Notes under the pieces: model-generated
The model's input: only the letters and a program-made list of their open reading frames with translations
What the model was told of the DNA's origin: nothing
Databases searched by the model: none
Origin: Bacteroidales bacterium
Lineage (GTDB): Bacteria > Bacteroidota > Bacteroidia > Bacteroidales > UBA932
Assembly (NCBI GenBank): GCA_017962025.1
Contig: JAGCWD010000074.1
Location: 1 to 34,438 of the forward strand
Length of the DNA: 34,438 nucleotides
Direction of reading: 5' to 3'
Part shown: positions 23,934-32,690 of the stretch, piece by piece
Position numbering within the stretch: the stretch's first letter is position 1
How the letters are laid out: each line of letters begins with the position of its first letter
Translations under genes and position numbers: made by a program

Positions 23934-25304
23934 CTAATAACTGGCTGAATCACGACTGATACGGAACGGACGTCCCGGAGAATACACGATTGAGTCTGGA
24001 TTATCACATTCTACCCGTTCCAACCTGACAAGCGTCGTGTCGTATTCCATTCCTGGGGCGTCTATGGCATTTAGAAGGCGGATTCGGCTATTCCCTATCC
24101 TTGAGTCCCTGAGAATGATGCTGTCAACCGGAGTACGGCTCTGGATAAGTACTGGGATTTCATTTTCCACAGAGACCCGTTCGAAGACAATGTTGCTTTG
24201 GACGGGTATTTCAGCGTATGGATAGTAGCTGCGGGAATACTGGTCATGGTCAAAATGCAGGCAAAGTGCCACATTGCGCTTTTTCTGCAACCGTATGTCC
24301 CGGAAGACAACATTGCGTACTCCGCAGCTATGGCAGATGTTATTGTCCTGGGACATCGTCCAGATGATTTCGTCAGGGTAGGTGACAGTCCCTTCCAAAT
24401 GGTCCGGTCTATAAGTCGAAGTGTAATTCACCTTTACCTTTGGGCCGTTGCTTCGGTAGATCCGTCCTTCGCTGACTACTGCATCTCCCGAAGACTGGAT
24501 ATCCATACCTTCCTCCCAGTCGCGCCAGCCTCCTGCAAGGATTCTTGCGAAAAACCCGGTTGTGCCGTTCTCCGGGTCATCCAGGTCAATGCAATCTTCG
24601 ATGAGGCCGTCCTCAATCCAGCCGAGTTCCGGGTTGGATGTCGTGTAATCATGTGCATTGAGGGCAATCGGGTCGTCGTACGTCTTGAAGATCCCGTGTT
24701 TGACTGCGAACCCCCTTCCAGGACCGAAATGTACCGCATCCTTCATACCCTCGATGTGTACGTTCTCAACCGTTGCGTTTTCGAATGTGCATATCTGGAT
24801 GGCAAAGTCGTGAGGTGGAAGGTCAAGCAGGGTGAAGTTGTTGATGTTCAAGTTCTTTACATAGAAAAAAGCCATTTGGGAAGAAAGACCCACAATGGTA
24901 GGCAGGTCCAATTCATTCCCTGAACGGCTGTCCAGACCGTTGCAGCGTAGGTGAAGCCCGTCGATACGGATATCTTCATCATACTCCCTGTTGAAGGCTC
25001 CACGGTTTATGAAGGTAAACCTCGCACTCAGGCTGTCGGGCCCTATGGCTTTGCTAAGGACCACACCGCTCGAGAATGACAAGTCTGTTTCCGAATCCAG
25101 AATCAATGTTCTGCTGATAGAATATGTCCCTGCCTTCCGTACGCGGATCTTTCCTCCTCCATCCAGACATTTTTGAAATGCCTCTGAATTCGCCTGAGCG
25201 TCATTCTCGGGTAGGAAACCATATTTGTCGGCATATTTAACAGGCTGGCAGGCGGCTGAAAGTGCTGCCATCATCAAAAGACAGTGTATGATTCTCATAT
25301 TCAT
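23934..25304 (-). CDS. exported right-handed beta-helix protein, GH28-like lipoprotein
   Basis: A 456-residue lipoprotein (lipobox LSAAC, Cys19) whose body is a parallel beta-helix. After an N-terminal KYGFLPENDAQANSEAFQKC, the rungs show repeated VRNVVFRDIRL-type phrases. YDDPIALNAHDY resembles the catalytic DD-x-IA-x-N/K motif of GH28 polygalacturonases. The other GH28 hallmarks (NTDG and GHG) are not clear, so GH28 membership is doubtful. The start overlaps the stop of the upstream gene as ATGA, so it is translationally coupled and is the last gene of the Memo-AmrS operon. Its likely target is a polysaccharide. Confidence 0.75.
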   Translation of the reverse strand: MNMRIIHCLLMMAALSAACQPVKYADKYGFLPENDAQANSEAFQKCLDGGGKIRVRKAGTYSISRTLILDSETDLSFSSGVVLSKAIGPDSLSARFTFINRGAFNREYDEDIRIDGLHLRCNGLDSRSGNELDLPTIVGLSSQMAFFYVKNLNINNFTLLDLPPHDFAIQICTFENATVENVHIEGMKDAVHFGPGRGFAVKHGIFKTYDDPIALNAHDYTTSNPELGWIEDGLIEDCIDLDDPENGTTGFFARILAGGWRDWEEGMDIQSSGDAVVSEGRIYRSNGPKVKVNYTSTYRPDHLEGTVTYPDEIIWTMSQDNNICHSCGVRNVVFRDIRLQKKRNVALCLHFDHDQYSRSYYPYAEIPVQSNIVFERVSVENEIPVLIQSRTPVDSIILRDSRIGNSRIRLLNAIDAPGMEYDTTLVRLERVECDNPDSIVYSPGRPFRISRDSASY

Positions 25305-27334
25305 TGTAATCCGGCAGGGGTGTGCAGTTCGTCTGAAACGCCGTTGACGCGTCCGGAGAAGCTTGTGCCTGAGGTTGCATCAACCTCGGTAGTAGATGGA
25401 ATGAGGGACAGGTCAGGGAGCTTGAAACTTGGGATGGCCCTCAGAAGTGCTGGTTGCTCCATGAATCCGGCAAGAGGGTTTGAGGGATCCCGGAACCCGG
25501 GGTTCTCATCGGTTTTCCAGTTGTCACTCATGTTTGAGATGAAATTTGCAGTTCCGGAAATGTCGTCATTGTAGATGTGGTCACTCCAGACAACTTTCTC
25601 GAATGCCCATTTGACATTGTAGAACACATTACGGATGACCTCGTTTCGTTGAGGCTCAGCCGGGTCTCCTTCATAGTATGAGGCGAATTCAGGGTAGTGT
25701 GCCCTGAAGGCAGGTCCGTCAACGATGGCGACGGAATCACGGTGGGCCATGAGCCTGTCTGCACCCCAGGTCTTCAACCGTCCGTCTGTCTTGATCGCGG
25801 CACAAGGAAGATCCATGAATATGTTATCGTGGTAGTGGATGTCGCTTCCACCTCCGATTTGCACTGGCGGTGAGGTGATGTTTTGGAATATGTTTCCGTA
25901 CACTTCAACCGCCCCGGATCCGTCGTCATGGTAAAGGGCGCGGACATTGAAAGGAACTTCGATGTCGTGGAAGTAATTCCATCGGATCACACTTCCACGC
26001 TGAGCCGGATTCCGCCCATGGTAGAGCGCACCATTGTCTTCGATGTCCATGCAGACATGATGGACGTTATTATACTCGACCGTCTGGTCATTGCCAAGCA
26101 TCAGGATTGCCATCGTGGCCGAATTGTAGAACTCGCATCCTGAGATGCGGTTTCCAAGGCCACTCATCACGACACCGACCCTGTACTGCATTTCAATCCG
26201 GTTGAAATCATGGATGCGGCAGTATTCTACGTAATTATCGCCGCGAACAATATTCTTCCGGTCTCCTCCTCCAAGTTCCACAGCGCCTGCTCCTAGATCG
26301 TAAAGATCACAGCGGGAGAGTCCACAGGAACGGCTTGCTCCGTCAATGCTTGCAGCTACGTGTCCCATACCATGGATAGCACAATTCTCCACCCTTGACT
26401 TGCGACATCCCAGGATTGCTATCGCATCTCCGCGTGAGCAGAAGAACTCAATTCCTGAGACGACTACGTTTTCACAGTCTTCGAGTTGCAGGAGAACGTC
26501 AGTCATTATGCTCATTTCCAACTTCTTTGTGCCACGTGGGAGAATTAGCCAGCTGCGCTTTCCCATGGCATCCAGGGAATACTCTCCAGGAAGGGTCACT
26601 TCTTCTGGTATATTCAGGACTTTCCATCGCTGGAAATGCTCACCGGGATTATGCCCGAAACCGTAATTGGTGAGGCTTCCGGCCTCGATGGTCTTATCAG
26701 GTCCTAAGTGTTTGATGGGGACCAGTTCACTGGTCCAGCCGAACCGGAAACAGCCCCAAAGCCATCCCATCTCCGGATGTTGCCATTCCAGCGGTCGGTT
26801 TTCCTTGAAGGCGATTACGCCATATCCATCTCCTTCTGCCGGACGGATGTAGCCCCTGCCGGGAGTAATCACTGAGTCTAGGGGGAGAGGGGAGTCATCT
26901 GGCCACTCACTCAGCCGCATCGGTACCCCATCGGCATATGGTTCGGACCATGAAGGTCCTGTGAGATGTGGGTCTCCTTTTGGAACTATTTTTCCTAACG
27001 GGTAACGCTTAAGGTCAAGTTGACGTACGGCCTTATCGAAGCCACGGGCTCGGCGAAGACGTCGGAGTGGAATCCGTACTCCGCCACTCAGACAGGCTCC
27101 ATCACTCTTGATTACCAGGTCGGTCTTTCCCTTTATAACCAATGTTTCTTTCAACCGGTACACCCCTTTGCGGAGCACTAAGGTATCTCCACTCAAAGAT
27201 CCATCAACAGCTTTCTGCAATTGGGAAACTCGTCGTACCTGGATCGTCCTGGCATAGACACCATGATTAGTTACCAATAGGGTAAGCAGGATGCCAGCAA
27301 CATAAACCAAACTATGCCTATGAGCCCGTTTCAT
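25301..27334 (-). CDS. exported right-handed parallel beta-helix protein, GH141-like
   Basis: A 677-residue exported protein; the signal (about residues 1-28) ends near GVYARTI. Early rungs KGVYRLKETLVIKGKTDLVI lead to SEPYADGVPMRLSEWPDD, wording shared with GH141-like and related beta-helix carbohydrate-active proteins. The long middle (about residues 290-520) repeats short rungs such as GIEFFCSRGDAIAILGC, VENCAIHGMGH and VEYNNVHHVCMDIEDNGALY. No catalytic pair can be assigned with certainty. The gene starts inside the AmrS stop codon (TGATG) and ends overlapping the next gene's ATG, so it sits in the middle of a four-gene operon. The substrate is probably a plant or host glycan. Confidence 0.72.
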   Translation of the reverse strand: MKRAHRHSLVYVAGILLTLLVTNHGVYARTIQVRRVSQLQKAVDGSLSGDTLVLRKGVYRLKETLVIKGKTDLVIKSDGACLSGGVRIPLRRLRRARGFDKAVRQLDLKRYPLGKIVPKGDPHLTGPSWSEPYADGVPMRLSEWPDDSPLPLDSVITPGRGYIRPAEGDGYGVIAFKENRPLEWQHPEMGWLWGCFRFGWTSELVPIKHLGPDKTIEAGSLTNYGFGHNPGEHFQRWKVLNIPEEVTLPGEYSLDAMGKRSWLILPRGTKKLEMSIMTDVLLQLEDCENVVVSGIEFFCSRGDAIAILGCRKSRVENCAIHGMGHVAASIDGASRSCGLSRCDLYDLGAGAVELGGGDRKNIVRGDNYVEYCRIHDFNRIEMQYRVGVVMSGLGNRISGCEFYNSATMAILMLGNDQTVEYNNVHHVCMDIEDNGALYHGRNPAQRGSVIRWNYFHDIEVPFNVRALYHDDGSGAVEVYGNIFQNITSPPVQIGGGSDIHYHDNIFMDLPCAAIKTDGRLKTWGADRLMAHRDSVAIVDGPAFRAHYPEFASYYEGDPAEPQRNEVIRNVFYNVKWAFEKVVWSDHIYNDDISGTANFISNMSDNWKTDENPGFRDPSNPLAGFMEQPALLRAIPSFKLPDLSLIPSTTEVDATSGTSFSGRVNGVSDELHTPAGLQ

Positions 27335-28197
27335 CAGATATTTCCTAAATATACATTCTTGATTCCTGAATTCAGCGCTGTCTCCTTGGCTCTGAGAAGC
27401 GTCTTCTTAGGTGTCGGTTCGGATTCCTTCCATCTGTACATCGGAAAGAATCTGCTGAAATGCAGCGGCACTTCCTGGAGACAATTATCGACCATCCATC
27501 TGCAGAGTCTGCCAATTTGTTCATCAGAATCATTCAGTCCTGTGACAAGCAGATTCGTCAATTCCAGATGGACACCGGCATTCTTCATGGACAGAATGTT
27601 CTCCAGTACCGGTTCCAGGGAGGCACCACAGTATTTGCGGTAGAAGGAATCGTCCATGGCCTTTATGTCGATATTGGCGGCGTCGATGTACGGTAGCATA
27701 TCCCTTAGTGGATCGGCTTCCACATATCCGGCTGACACGAGGATGTTCTTAATGCCCTTGTCGTGTGCCAAAACAGCGATGTCGTACATGTATTCCCACC
27801 AGGTGAACGGCTCGGTGTAGGTGTAGGCAATTGACGGCAGTCCTTTATTCAGGCATAAATCCACGACTTCGGCTGGGGATAGAATGGTGGATTCTGTTTC
27901 TTCCGGGGAGGCCTGGGATATTGAACTGTTCTGGCACCATCGGCATGAAAGATTGCATCCGGTACAACTCAATGAGAGACAGAAAGTCCCTGGCATGAAC
28001 TGATTGAGAGGCTTCTTTTCAACAGGGTCGATAGCGAGTGCACAAGGTTTCCCATAAGAAAGTGCTGACAACTTCCCGTCATGGCATTCACGACTGCGGC
28101 AAATACCTCTTCCTCCTTCCTTGATCCTGCAATGATGGGGGCAGAGAAGGCATTGAACACCATCTTCAGAAGCTATGTAGAACCTGGCCTCTTTCAT
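27334..28197 (-). CDS. amrS: AmmeMemoRadiSam system radical SAM enzyme (AmrS)
   Basis: A 287-residue radical SAM protein. An N-terminal cysteine set (Cys16, Cys19, Cys23, Cys33) precedes the radical SAM motif Cys81-x3-Cys85-x2-Cys88 (CNLSCRWCQN). Further marks are YTYTEPFTWWEYMYD, LVSAGYVE, NIDIKAMDDSFYRKYCGA and LTNLLVTGLNDSD. The enzyme belongs to the conserved Memo/AMMECR1/radical SAM trio, whose product is unknown. Here it follows the fused Memo-AMMECR1 gene by six bases. The sequence stops at VYLGNI, where many relatives seem to have a further cysteine-containing tail, so a short form is possible. Its stop overlaps the beta-helix start (TGATG). Confidence 0.9.
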   Translation of the reverse strand: MKEARFYIASEDGVQCLLCPHHCRIKEGGRGICRSRECHDGKLSALSYGKPCALAIDPVEKKPLNQFMPGTFCLSLSCTGCNLSCRWCQNSSISQASPEETESTILSPAEVVDLCLNKGLPSIAYTYTEPFTWWEYMYDIAVLAHDKGIKNILVSAGYVEADPLRDMLPYIDAANIDIKAMDDSFYRKYCGASLEPVLENILSMKNAGVHLELTNLLVTGLNDSDEQIGRLCRWMVDNCLQEVPLHFSRFFPMYRWKESEPTPKKTLLRAKETALNSGIKNVYLGNI

Positions 28198-28203
28198 TTC
28201 AAA

Positions 28204-29652
28204 TTAGTTTCCTGAGAGTTCTGATTCCTTTACAACTTCGGTCTGATAAGTATAAAGATCGGCATCATTCCATCCCTCGTATCCGATTCCTGCCTTGTCC
28301 TGGGCACAGTGTCCAAGGAACTCTTCAGTGTCCCAGCCAGTTTCCTCGGCAACCTGGGGAAGGAACGTACCGTGATGGTAATCTTTTATCATATAGATTC
28401 CATCTCTTCCCAACTTGAACTCATCGATGGATTCGATTTTCTTTAAAGGAGATAGAACGGACACTTCGATTTCTACTTTAGATGCTTCCCTGGCGGAAAG
28501 GGGAGTGAAGCGCGGGTCAGAGAATGCGGCACTGATTGCCATCTCCCTGATAGTTGAGTGAAGGCTCGAGGGAGATGAAAACCTGCCGATGCAACCTCTG
28601 AGACGGCCGTTGAGATAGAGTGTGACGAACACCCCGAAACCTTTCTCCTTAAGGATTCCTACAGGAGAGTCTTCTCCGTCATATTCAAGGCCGAGAGATG
28701 AATATATCGCTGAATGTGCCGTAGCAATCATTCTTTCTTTTTCTTCTTGAGTAAAGTTGAAGAGATGATCGTCTTCCATTGACCTGTAGATAACTATTGA
28801 ATTGTAACCAACGACCCTGACTTTGTCACCGTACAGAGAATCTCCGGAGTTACGGTACATAACATGATCGGTTGAAAAGCAGTCCCTTTCCTGGGCGTCC
28901 ATCATTGACAGCAGGACCGCGATGGCTGAAGCCCCGCAGGCTGCAGTTCCTTGTCCGGGATAGCTGCGCTTGCTTATTTGTGAGATGGCTTTCAGGAACT
29001 CTTCCAGGCCTCCTGAGGATATGGTTTCCGCAAGGTAGAGATCGGATGCTTTTGCATCCTCATATGAAGGATAGTGGGAGAAATCTGAGCTTATTATGAA
29101 CAGATTGTCCGATGAGAAATACGGTTCCAGGACTTCGGCAATTCTCTTTAGAACCGCCAGACGTTCGGTCCCTATTACAATTGGTACTATAGGAGGAACA
29201 TCTTTGAAGACCATCTGAATGAATGGCAGTTGTACTTCGAGGCAATGCTCCGTCTCGTGTGCGTCTTTCCTGCATGTGAAGACTCCTTCACCAGCCTTGA
29301 TAAGTTTCTCTCCCAATGGAATATCAATTTGAACCCTACCCAAAGGAGTTTCTGCAGCTGAATACAAAGTGTCCACACTTGCTCCGGCAAACCCTACCCT
29401 GTGGCTGGGCCCGATAAGGAATACCCTTCTGTATGGGTGGTCGAGAGGGATGCGGTTATAGGCGGAAGCAGCCACTTCGCCGCTGAAAACATAGCCGGCA
29501 TGTGGGACTATTATTGCTTGAGGAGCTGAAGAGCCTTTGCCTGAAGGGCTTAGCCACTCTCCCAGCATAGATTTGATCTCCTTCGCTGAAGAAGGGTAGA
29601 AAGAACCGGCGACAGCAGGTTTTCTGACTTTATGTTCATTATTCTTCAACAT
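28204..29652 (-). CDS. AmmeMemoRadiSam system fusion protein: Memo-like (AmrB) plus AMMECR1 (AmrA)
   Basis: A 482-residue fused protein. The N-terminal Memo-like part (about residues 9-290) has RKPAVAGSFYPS, VPHAGYVFSG, SHRVGFAG, ETEHCLEVQLPF and SSDFSHYP. The His and Asp residues of these segments form the metal-like pocket of Memo. The C-terminal AMMECR1 part (about 305-480) carries GVFVTLYLNGRLRGCIGRF, with the family's LRGCIG motif, and the SDPRFTPLSAREASKVEIEV segment. This domain order is common in the bacterial system; the biochemical role is unknown. ATG 29652 is the first ATG in frame. A perfect -7 element sits only three bases upstream, so the mRNA may be leaderless. AmrS follows after six bases. 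Confidence 0.92.
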   Translation of the reverse strand: MLKNNEHKVRKPAVAGSFYPSSAKEIKSMLGEWLSPSGKGSSAPQAIIVPHAGYVFSGEVAASAYNRIPLDHPYRRVFLIGPSHRVGFAGASVDTLYSAAETPLGRVQIDIPLGEKLIKAGEGVFTCRKDAHETEHCLEVQLPFIQMVFKDVPPIVPIVIGTERLAVLKRIAEVLEPYFSSDNLFIISSDFSHYPSYEDAKASDLYLAETISSGGLEEFLKAISQISKRSYPGQGTAACGASAIAVLLSMMDAQERDCFSTDHVMYRNSGDSLYGDKVRVVGYNSIVIYRSMEDDHLFNFTQEEKERMIATAHSAIYSSLGLEYDGEDSPVGILKEKGFGVFVTLYLNGRLRGCIGRFSSPSSLHSTIREMAISAAFSDPRFTPLSAREASKVEIEVSVLSPLKKIESIDEFKLGRDGIYMIKDYHHGTFLPQVAEETGWDTEEFLGHCAQDKAGIGYEGWNDADLYTYQTEVVKESELSGN

Positions 29653-29655
29653 ACA

Positions 29656-29663
29656 CAAATATA
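29656..29663 (-). promoter_or_regulatory. -7 promoter element (TATATTTG), leftward
   Basis: The minus strand reads TATATTTG, ending three bases before ATG 29652 of the Memo-AMMECR1 gene. With initiation about 5-7 bases downstream, transcripts would begin at or inside the start codon. It mirrors the rightward element at 29684-29691. Confidence 0.4.
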
Positions 29664-29683
29664 AAAAAACCGTGTGGTTTAAT

Positions 29684-29691
29684 TATATTTG
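29684..29691 (+). promoter_or_regulatory. -7 promoter element (TATATTTG) for the fucosidase gene
   Basis: The plus strand reads TATATTTG 21 bases before ATG 29713. It forms, with the leftward element, an 8-base inverted repeat with a 20-base spacer. Confidence 0.55.
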
Positions 29692-29712
29692 TATGTAAGT
29701 AAATTCACGGCT

Positions 29713-31104
29713 ATGAGAAAGTACCTTGCTACGTTAATCTTATTTGCAGCGTTGCCCCTTGCCCTTGCCGCACAGGATAAAAGCCTTCACCAACTGCAGC
29801 AGGAATTCGTGGACCTTCGTTTCGGCATGTTCGTCCACTTCGGCCTCCCCACCTTCCAGAACGCAGACTGGACTGACCCTGAACTGGACGCCGGAGTGTT
29901 TAATCCAACGCGGCTTGACACCCGTCAATGGGTGAATACCGCAAAGAGCGCAGGATGCAAATTCATATGCGTCAGCGTAAAGCATCATGCCGGTTTCTGC
30001 ATGTGGAATACTTCCACCACCGATTACAATGTTATGAATACGCCCCTTGGAAGGGATGTCCTGAAAGAATTGACCTCCGCTCTGCATGAGGCCGGGATGC
30101 AGGTAATGTTCCATTTCTCTATCCTGGACACCCATCACAGGATCCGTCACACACTTCCTTTCACTCAGGAGAAGACTGATTTCATAAAAGCCCAGCTGAG
30201 GGAACTATTGACTTGTTACGGTCAGGTCAATACGATTATGTTCGATGGTTGGGATGCTCCTTGGGGAAGAATCTCCTACTCCGATATTTCATTCCCGGAA
30301 ATATATTCATTTGTAAAAAGTCTCCAGCCGAATTGTCTGGTGATGGACCTCAATGGCTCCAAATATCCCAAGGATGCGTTGTTCTATTCCGATATCAGTT
30401 GTTATGAGCAGGGTGCAGGGGAGAAGATATCTGCAGATGATAACAAACTTCCCTCGATGGCTTGCTATCCTCTTCAAAGGACATGGTTCTGGAAAGAATC
30501 ATTCCCGACGGACGAACTCAAGGATGTCGACATGATTGTCAAGGAGAATATCATTCCCTATAACAATGCCTATTGCACCTATATTCTCAATGCCGCTCCC
30601 AATCGTGATGGCCTTATAGATCCGAATGCCGTAGAAGCTATGGCGCGAATCGGCAGGATCTGGAGCAACACCGGTCATATTGTCGATGTTCCCGAGGCCC
30701 CTGAACCCATAACCGGTGTCAATCTTGCGATTGGACGGAGCTGCGATTCGTCTTGGTCAGATGATATGAACCTTATGGATTTCGCCAACGATGACAATTT
30801 CAGAACAAACTGGGTTTCAAGTCCTGAAGTTAAGTTGCCTTGGTGGAGAGTGGACTTGGACAATGACACAGAAATCAATATGGTGGTGATTTCTGAAGGC
30901 AAAGGCAGCAGTTTGACCGGCTTTACCGTTGAAGCCTTTTTAGATGGCTCATGGAAGGTGGTCGACCGTCAGGAAGTCGATCCTTCCTCCCGAATTCGTG
31001 TACACATCAGCAAATTCGACCCAGTTAGGGCCGAAACGGTCAGAGTGTGGTTCTCATCTCCCGGGAATCTCTCTATAGCTGAGATAGGCGTATATTCCCA
31101 GTAG
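29713..31104 (+). CDS. exported GH29 alpha-L-fucosidase with C-terminal F5/8-type (CBM32-like) domain
   Basis: A 463-residue exported enzyme; the signal ends near LALAAQ. The GH29 barrel shows DLRFGMFVHFGLPTF, FICVSVKHHAGFCMW and the nucleophile region NTIMFDGWD with Asp178. A C-terminal discoidin-like domain (about 335-463) follows, as GVNLAIGRSCDSSWSDD leading to WWRVDLDNDTEINMVVISE and IAEIGVYSQ. GH29 enzymes release terminal L-fucose from host or plant glycans by retention. The acid/base residue varies between subfamilies and I cannot assign it. ATG 29713 is chosen over the upstream TTG at 29689 because it follows a -7 element at the usual distance. It converges on the sialidase gene. Confidence 0.92.
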   Translation: MRKYLATLILFAALPLALAAQDKSLHQLQQEFVDLRFGMFVHFGLPTFQNADWTDPELDAGVFNPTRLDTRQWVNTAKSAGCKFICVSVKHHAGFCMWNTSTTDYNVMNTPLGRDVLKELTSALHEAGMQVMFHFSILDTHHRIRHTLPFTQEKTDFIKAQLRELLTCYGQVNTIMFDGWDAPWGRISYSDISFPEIYSFVKSLQPNCLVMDLNGSKYPKDALFYSDISCYEQGAGEKISADDNKLPSMACYPLQRTWFWKESFPTDELKDVDMIVKENIIPYNNAYCTYILNAAPNRDGLIDPNAVEAMARIGRIWSNTGHIVDVPEAPEPITGVNLAIGRSCDSSWSDDMNLMDFANDDNFRTNWVSSPEVKLPWWRVDLDNDTEINMVVISEGKGSSLTGFTVEAFLDGSWKVVDRQEVDPSSRIRVHISKFDPVRAETVRVWFSSPGNLSIAEIGVYSQ

Positions 31105-31108
31105 CCGA

Positions 31109-32230
31109 TTATATCGAATCTTTGATGAGTTTGCGGGGGACACGCAAGAATACAATGTCGTAGCCTCCGTCAGGGGAATTGCTGCCATCTTCGTATAGAA
31201 CACCGAGGTCGCCGTTCTTGAAAACGACCATGGTGGAGTAGGCTGCGTAGCCCTCCTGCAAAGTCATAATGTCTTTCCAGGTTTGCCCATTGTCACTGCT
31301 CACTGCCAATGTCAAACCTTTGCGCTCTTTACTGTCCTTGATGAAGGAGTGAAGGAGCAGGCCATTCCGCCAGAGGATTATGTCACCATTGCATGGATTT
31401 GCAAGCAGGGTTTCTGCAACACCTTGTTCACCCCAGTGATAGATTCCATCATTTCCCTTTATGGCAGTGTTAATGCCTCGAGGTCCATATTGTCCAACCC
31501 TGGAACTTATGAGGAGGCGCCCGTCGGGCAACGAAACCAGTTTAGCTTCATCTCCTAGCTTGAATGCTGCCTCATCCTGGAGAGTCCAGGTCTGACCCTC
31601 GTCCTTTGAATAGAACAAGTGTGCATCGATAGGCCAGGGAACAGGCATGGGATCGGGGTAGTCCCTATCCAGGACGCAGGCGGAGAGAAGGATGTCTCCA
31701 TCTTTGTCGACAATGCCTTTGCCGGATGCTACAAAAGCGCTGTGAATGTTATCCGGGAATGGTATGACACGAACTTCGCTCCATGTTATCCCTCCGTCAT
31801 CGCTGGAACTGAGAGCTGCCTCCTTAAGGCCTCTGCGGAATCCTTTGGGGCCATTCCCACACGCCATTAGACAGATGAGCCTTCCACTCTTCGTGCGGGT
31901 CAGGGAAGCATCACCGAAGCCGAATCCCGTTACTTTCGAGGTATCGCCACGTGCGATGAAACTCTGTGAACTCCATGTGCGTCCTCCGTCAGTACTTCGG
32001 CGTGTACTGACATCTATGCTGGTCTTGCGATAACCGAGATCGGCGAGGGATTCATAGCGGCGGTCAGCAACGGCGATTACGTTGTCCTGGGAATCCAGGG
32101 CCATTGCAGGAATGCGATAGAAATGACAATTGTCACTGTCTTCGGCAAAGACGACTGTCTTGGTAATTTCAGGTGACTTGCAGGCTGCCGCCAAGGAGGC
32201 GATAGCAACAAAAAGCAGGAAGCGTTTCAT
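31109..32230 (-). CDS. GH33 exo-alpha-sialidase lipoprotein
   Basis: A 373-residue lipoprotein (lipobox LAAAC, Cys17) with a six-bladed propeller sialidase. FYRIPAM gives the first arginine of the triad (Arg39) and ADRRYES the nearby acidic region. Four Asp-boxes are visible: STDGGRTW, SSDDGGITW, SKDEGQTW and SSDNGQTW. The enzyme cleaves terminal sialic acid from host glycans. It starts 16 bases after the OhrR stop and may be expressed by read-through of the oxidative-stress operon or from a promoter inside ohrR. It converges on the GH29 gene with four bases between the stops, so a fucosidase and a sialidase, both mucin-cap removing activities, sit tail to tail. Confidence 0.92.
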   Translation of the reverse strand: MKRFLLFVAIASLAAACKSPEITKTVVFAEDSDNCHFYRIPAMALDSQDNVIAVADRRYESLADLGYRKTSIDVSTRRSTDGGRTWSSQSFIARGDTSKVTGFGFGDASLTRTKSGRLICLMACGNGPKGFRRGLKEAALSSSDDGGITWSEVRVIPFPDNIHSAFVASGKGIVDKDGDILLSACVLDRDYPDPMPVPWPIDAHLFYSKDEGQTWTLQDEAAFKLGDEAKLVSLPDGRLLISSRVGQYGPRGINTAIKGNDGIYHWGEQGVAETLLANPCNGDIILWRNGLLLHSFIKDSKERKGLTLAVSSDNGQTWKDIMTLQEGYAAYSTMVVFKNGDLGVLYEDGSNSPDGGYDIVFLRVPRKLIKDSI

Positions 32231-32246
32231 GATATGTATGGGTTAC

Positions 32247-32690
32247 CTAAGGATTGCTTAGTTTCAAAATGATATCGTCCAGCATCCGGAACAGTTCCGG
32301 CGCTGTTTCTTTAGTGACGCTTTCACAAATGACCGCGTTTCCGACGATAGAAGGGACATCCGCCAACTTTTTACGGAGTTCCTTGCCTTTCCTGGTCAGG
32401 GATATGATCATCTGGCGGGCATCTTTTTCTCCTTTGTTACGGATTATGATTCCTTCCTTCTCCATACGTTGAAGCAAAGGAGTGACAGTGTTGGTCTCCA
32501 AATAGAGACGTTTGGCGATGTCATTTACCGGCTGCGCATCCTTCTCCCACAGGACCAGCAGTACCAGGTACTGAGGATAGGTGAGCCCGTGATCCGACAA
32601 TAGCGGATGGTAGGCCTGTGTGAGAAGGCGCGAGGCGGTATAGAGCCGGAAACAGAGCTGGTTGTCCAGCTTTAATTCCTCATCGATCAT
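32247..32690 (-). CDS. ohrR: OhrR-type MarR family organic-peroxide sensor
   Basis: A 147-residue MarR regulator. LDNQLCFRLYTASRLL carries Cys13, the position of the peroxide-sensing cysteine of OhrR. It continues with GLTYPQYLVLLVLWEKDAQ, then TNTVTPLLQRMEKEGIIIR as recognition helix and RQMIISLTRKG as the wing. OhrR normally represses a peroxide-resistance gene until its cysteine is oxidised. No Ohr gene is nearby: instead it overlaps the glutathione peroxidase gene (ATGA). The two palindromes near 33.7 kb are candidate binding sites, so autoregulation of this operon is a testable inference. Confidence 0.9.
   Translation of the reverse strand: MIDEELKLDNQLCFRLYTASRLLTQAYHPLLSDHGLTYPQYLVLLVLWEKDAQPVNDIAKRLYLETNTVTPLLQRMEKEGIIIRNKGEKDARQMIISLTRKGKELRKKLADVPSIVGNAVICESVTKETAPELFRMLDDIILKLSNP

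Noticed and set aside
29656-29691. The inverted repeat between fucosidase and Memo genes as an invertible promoter switch
   Set aside because: Arms are only 8 bases and each is simply a -7 element; invertible switches in Bacteroidota have longer arms and a nearby invertase, none of which is seen.
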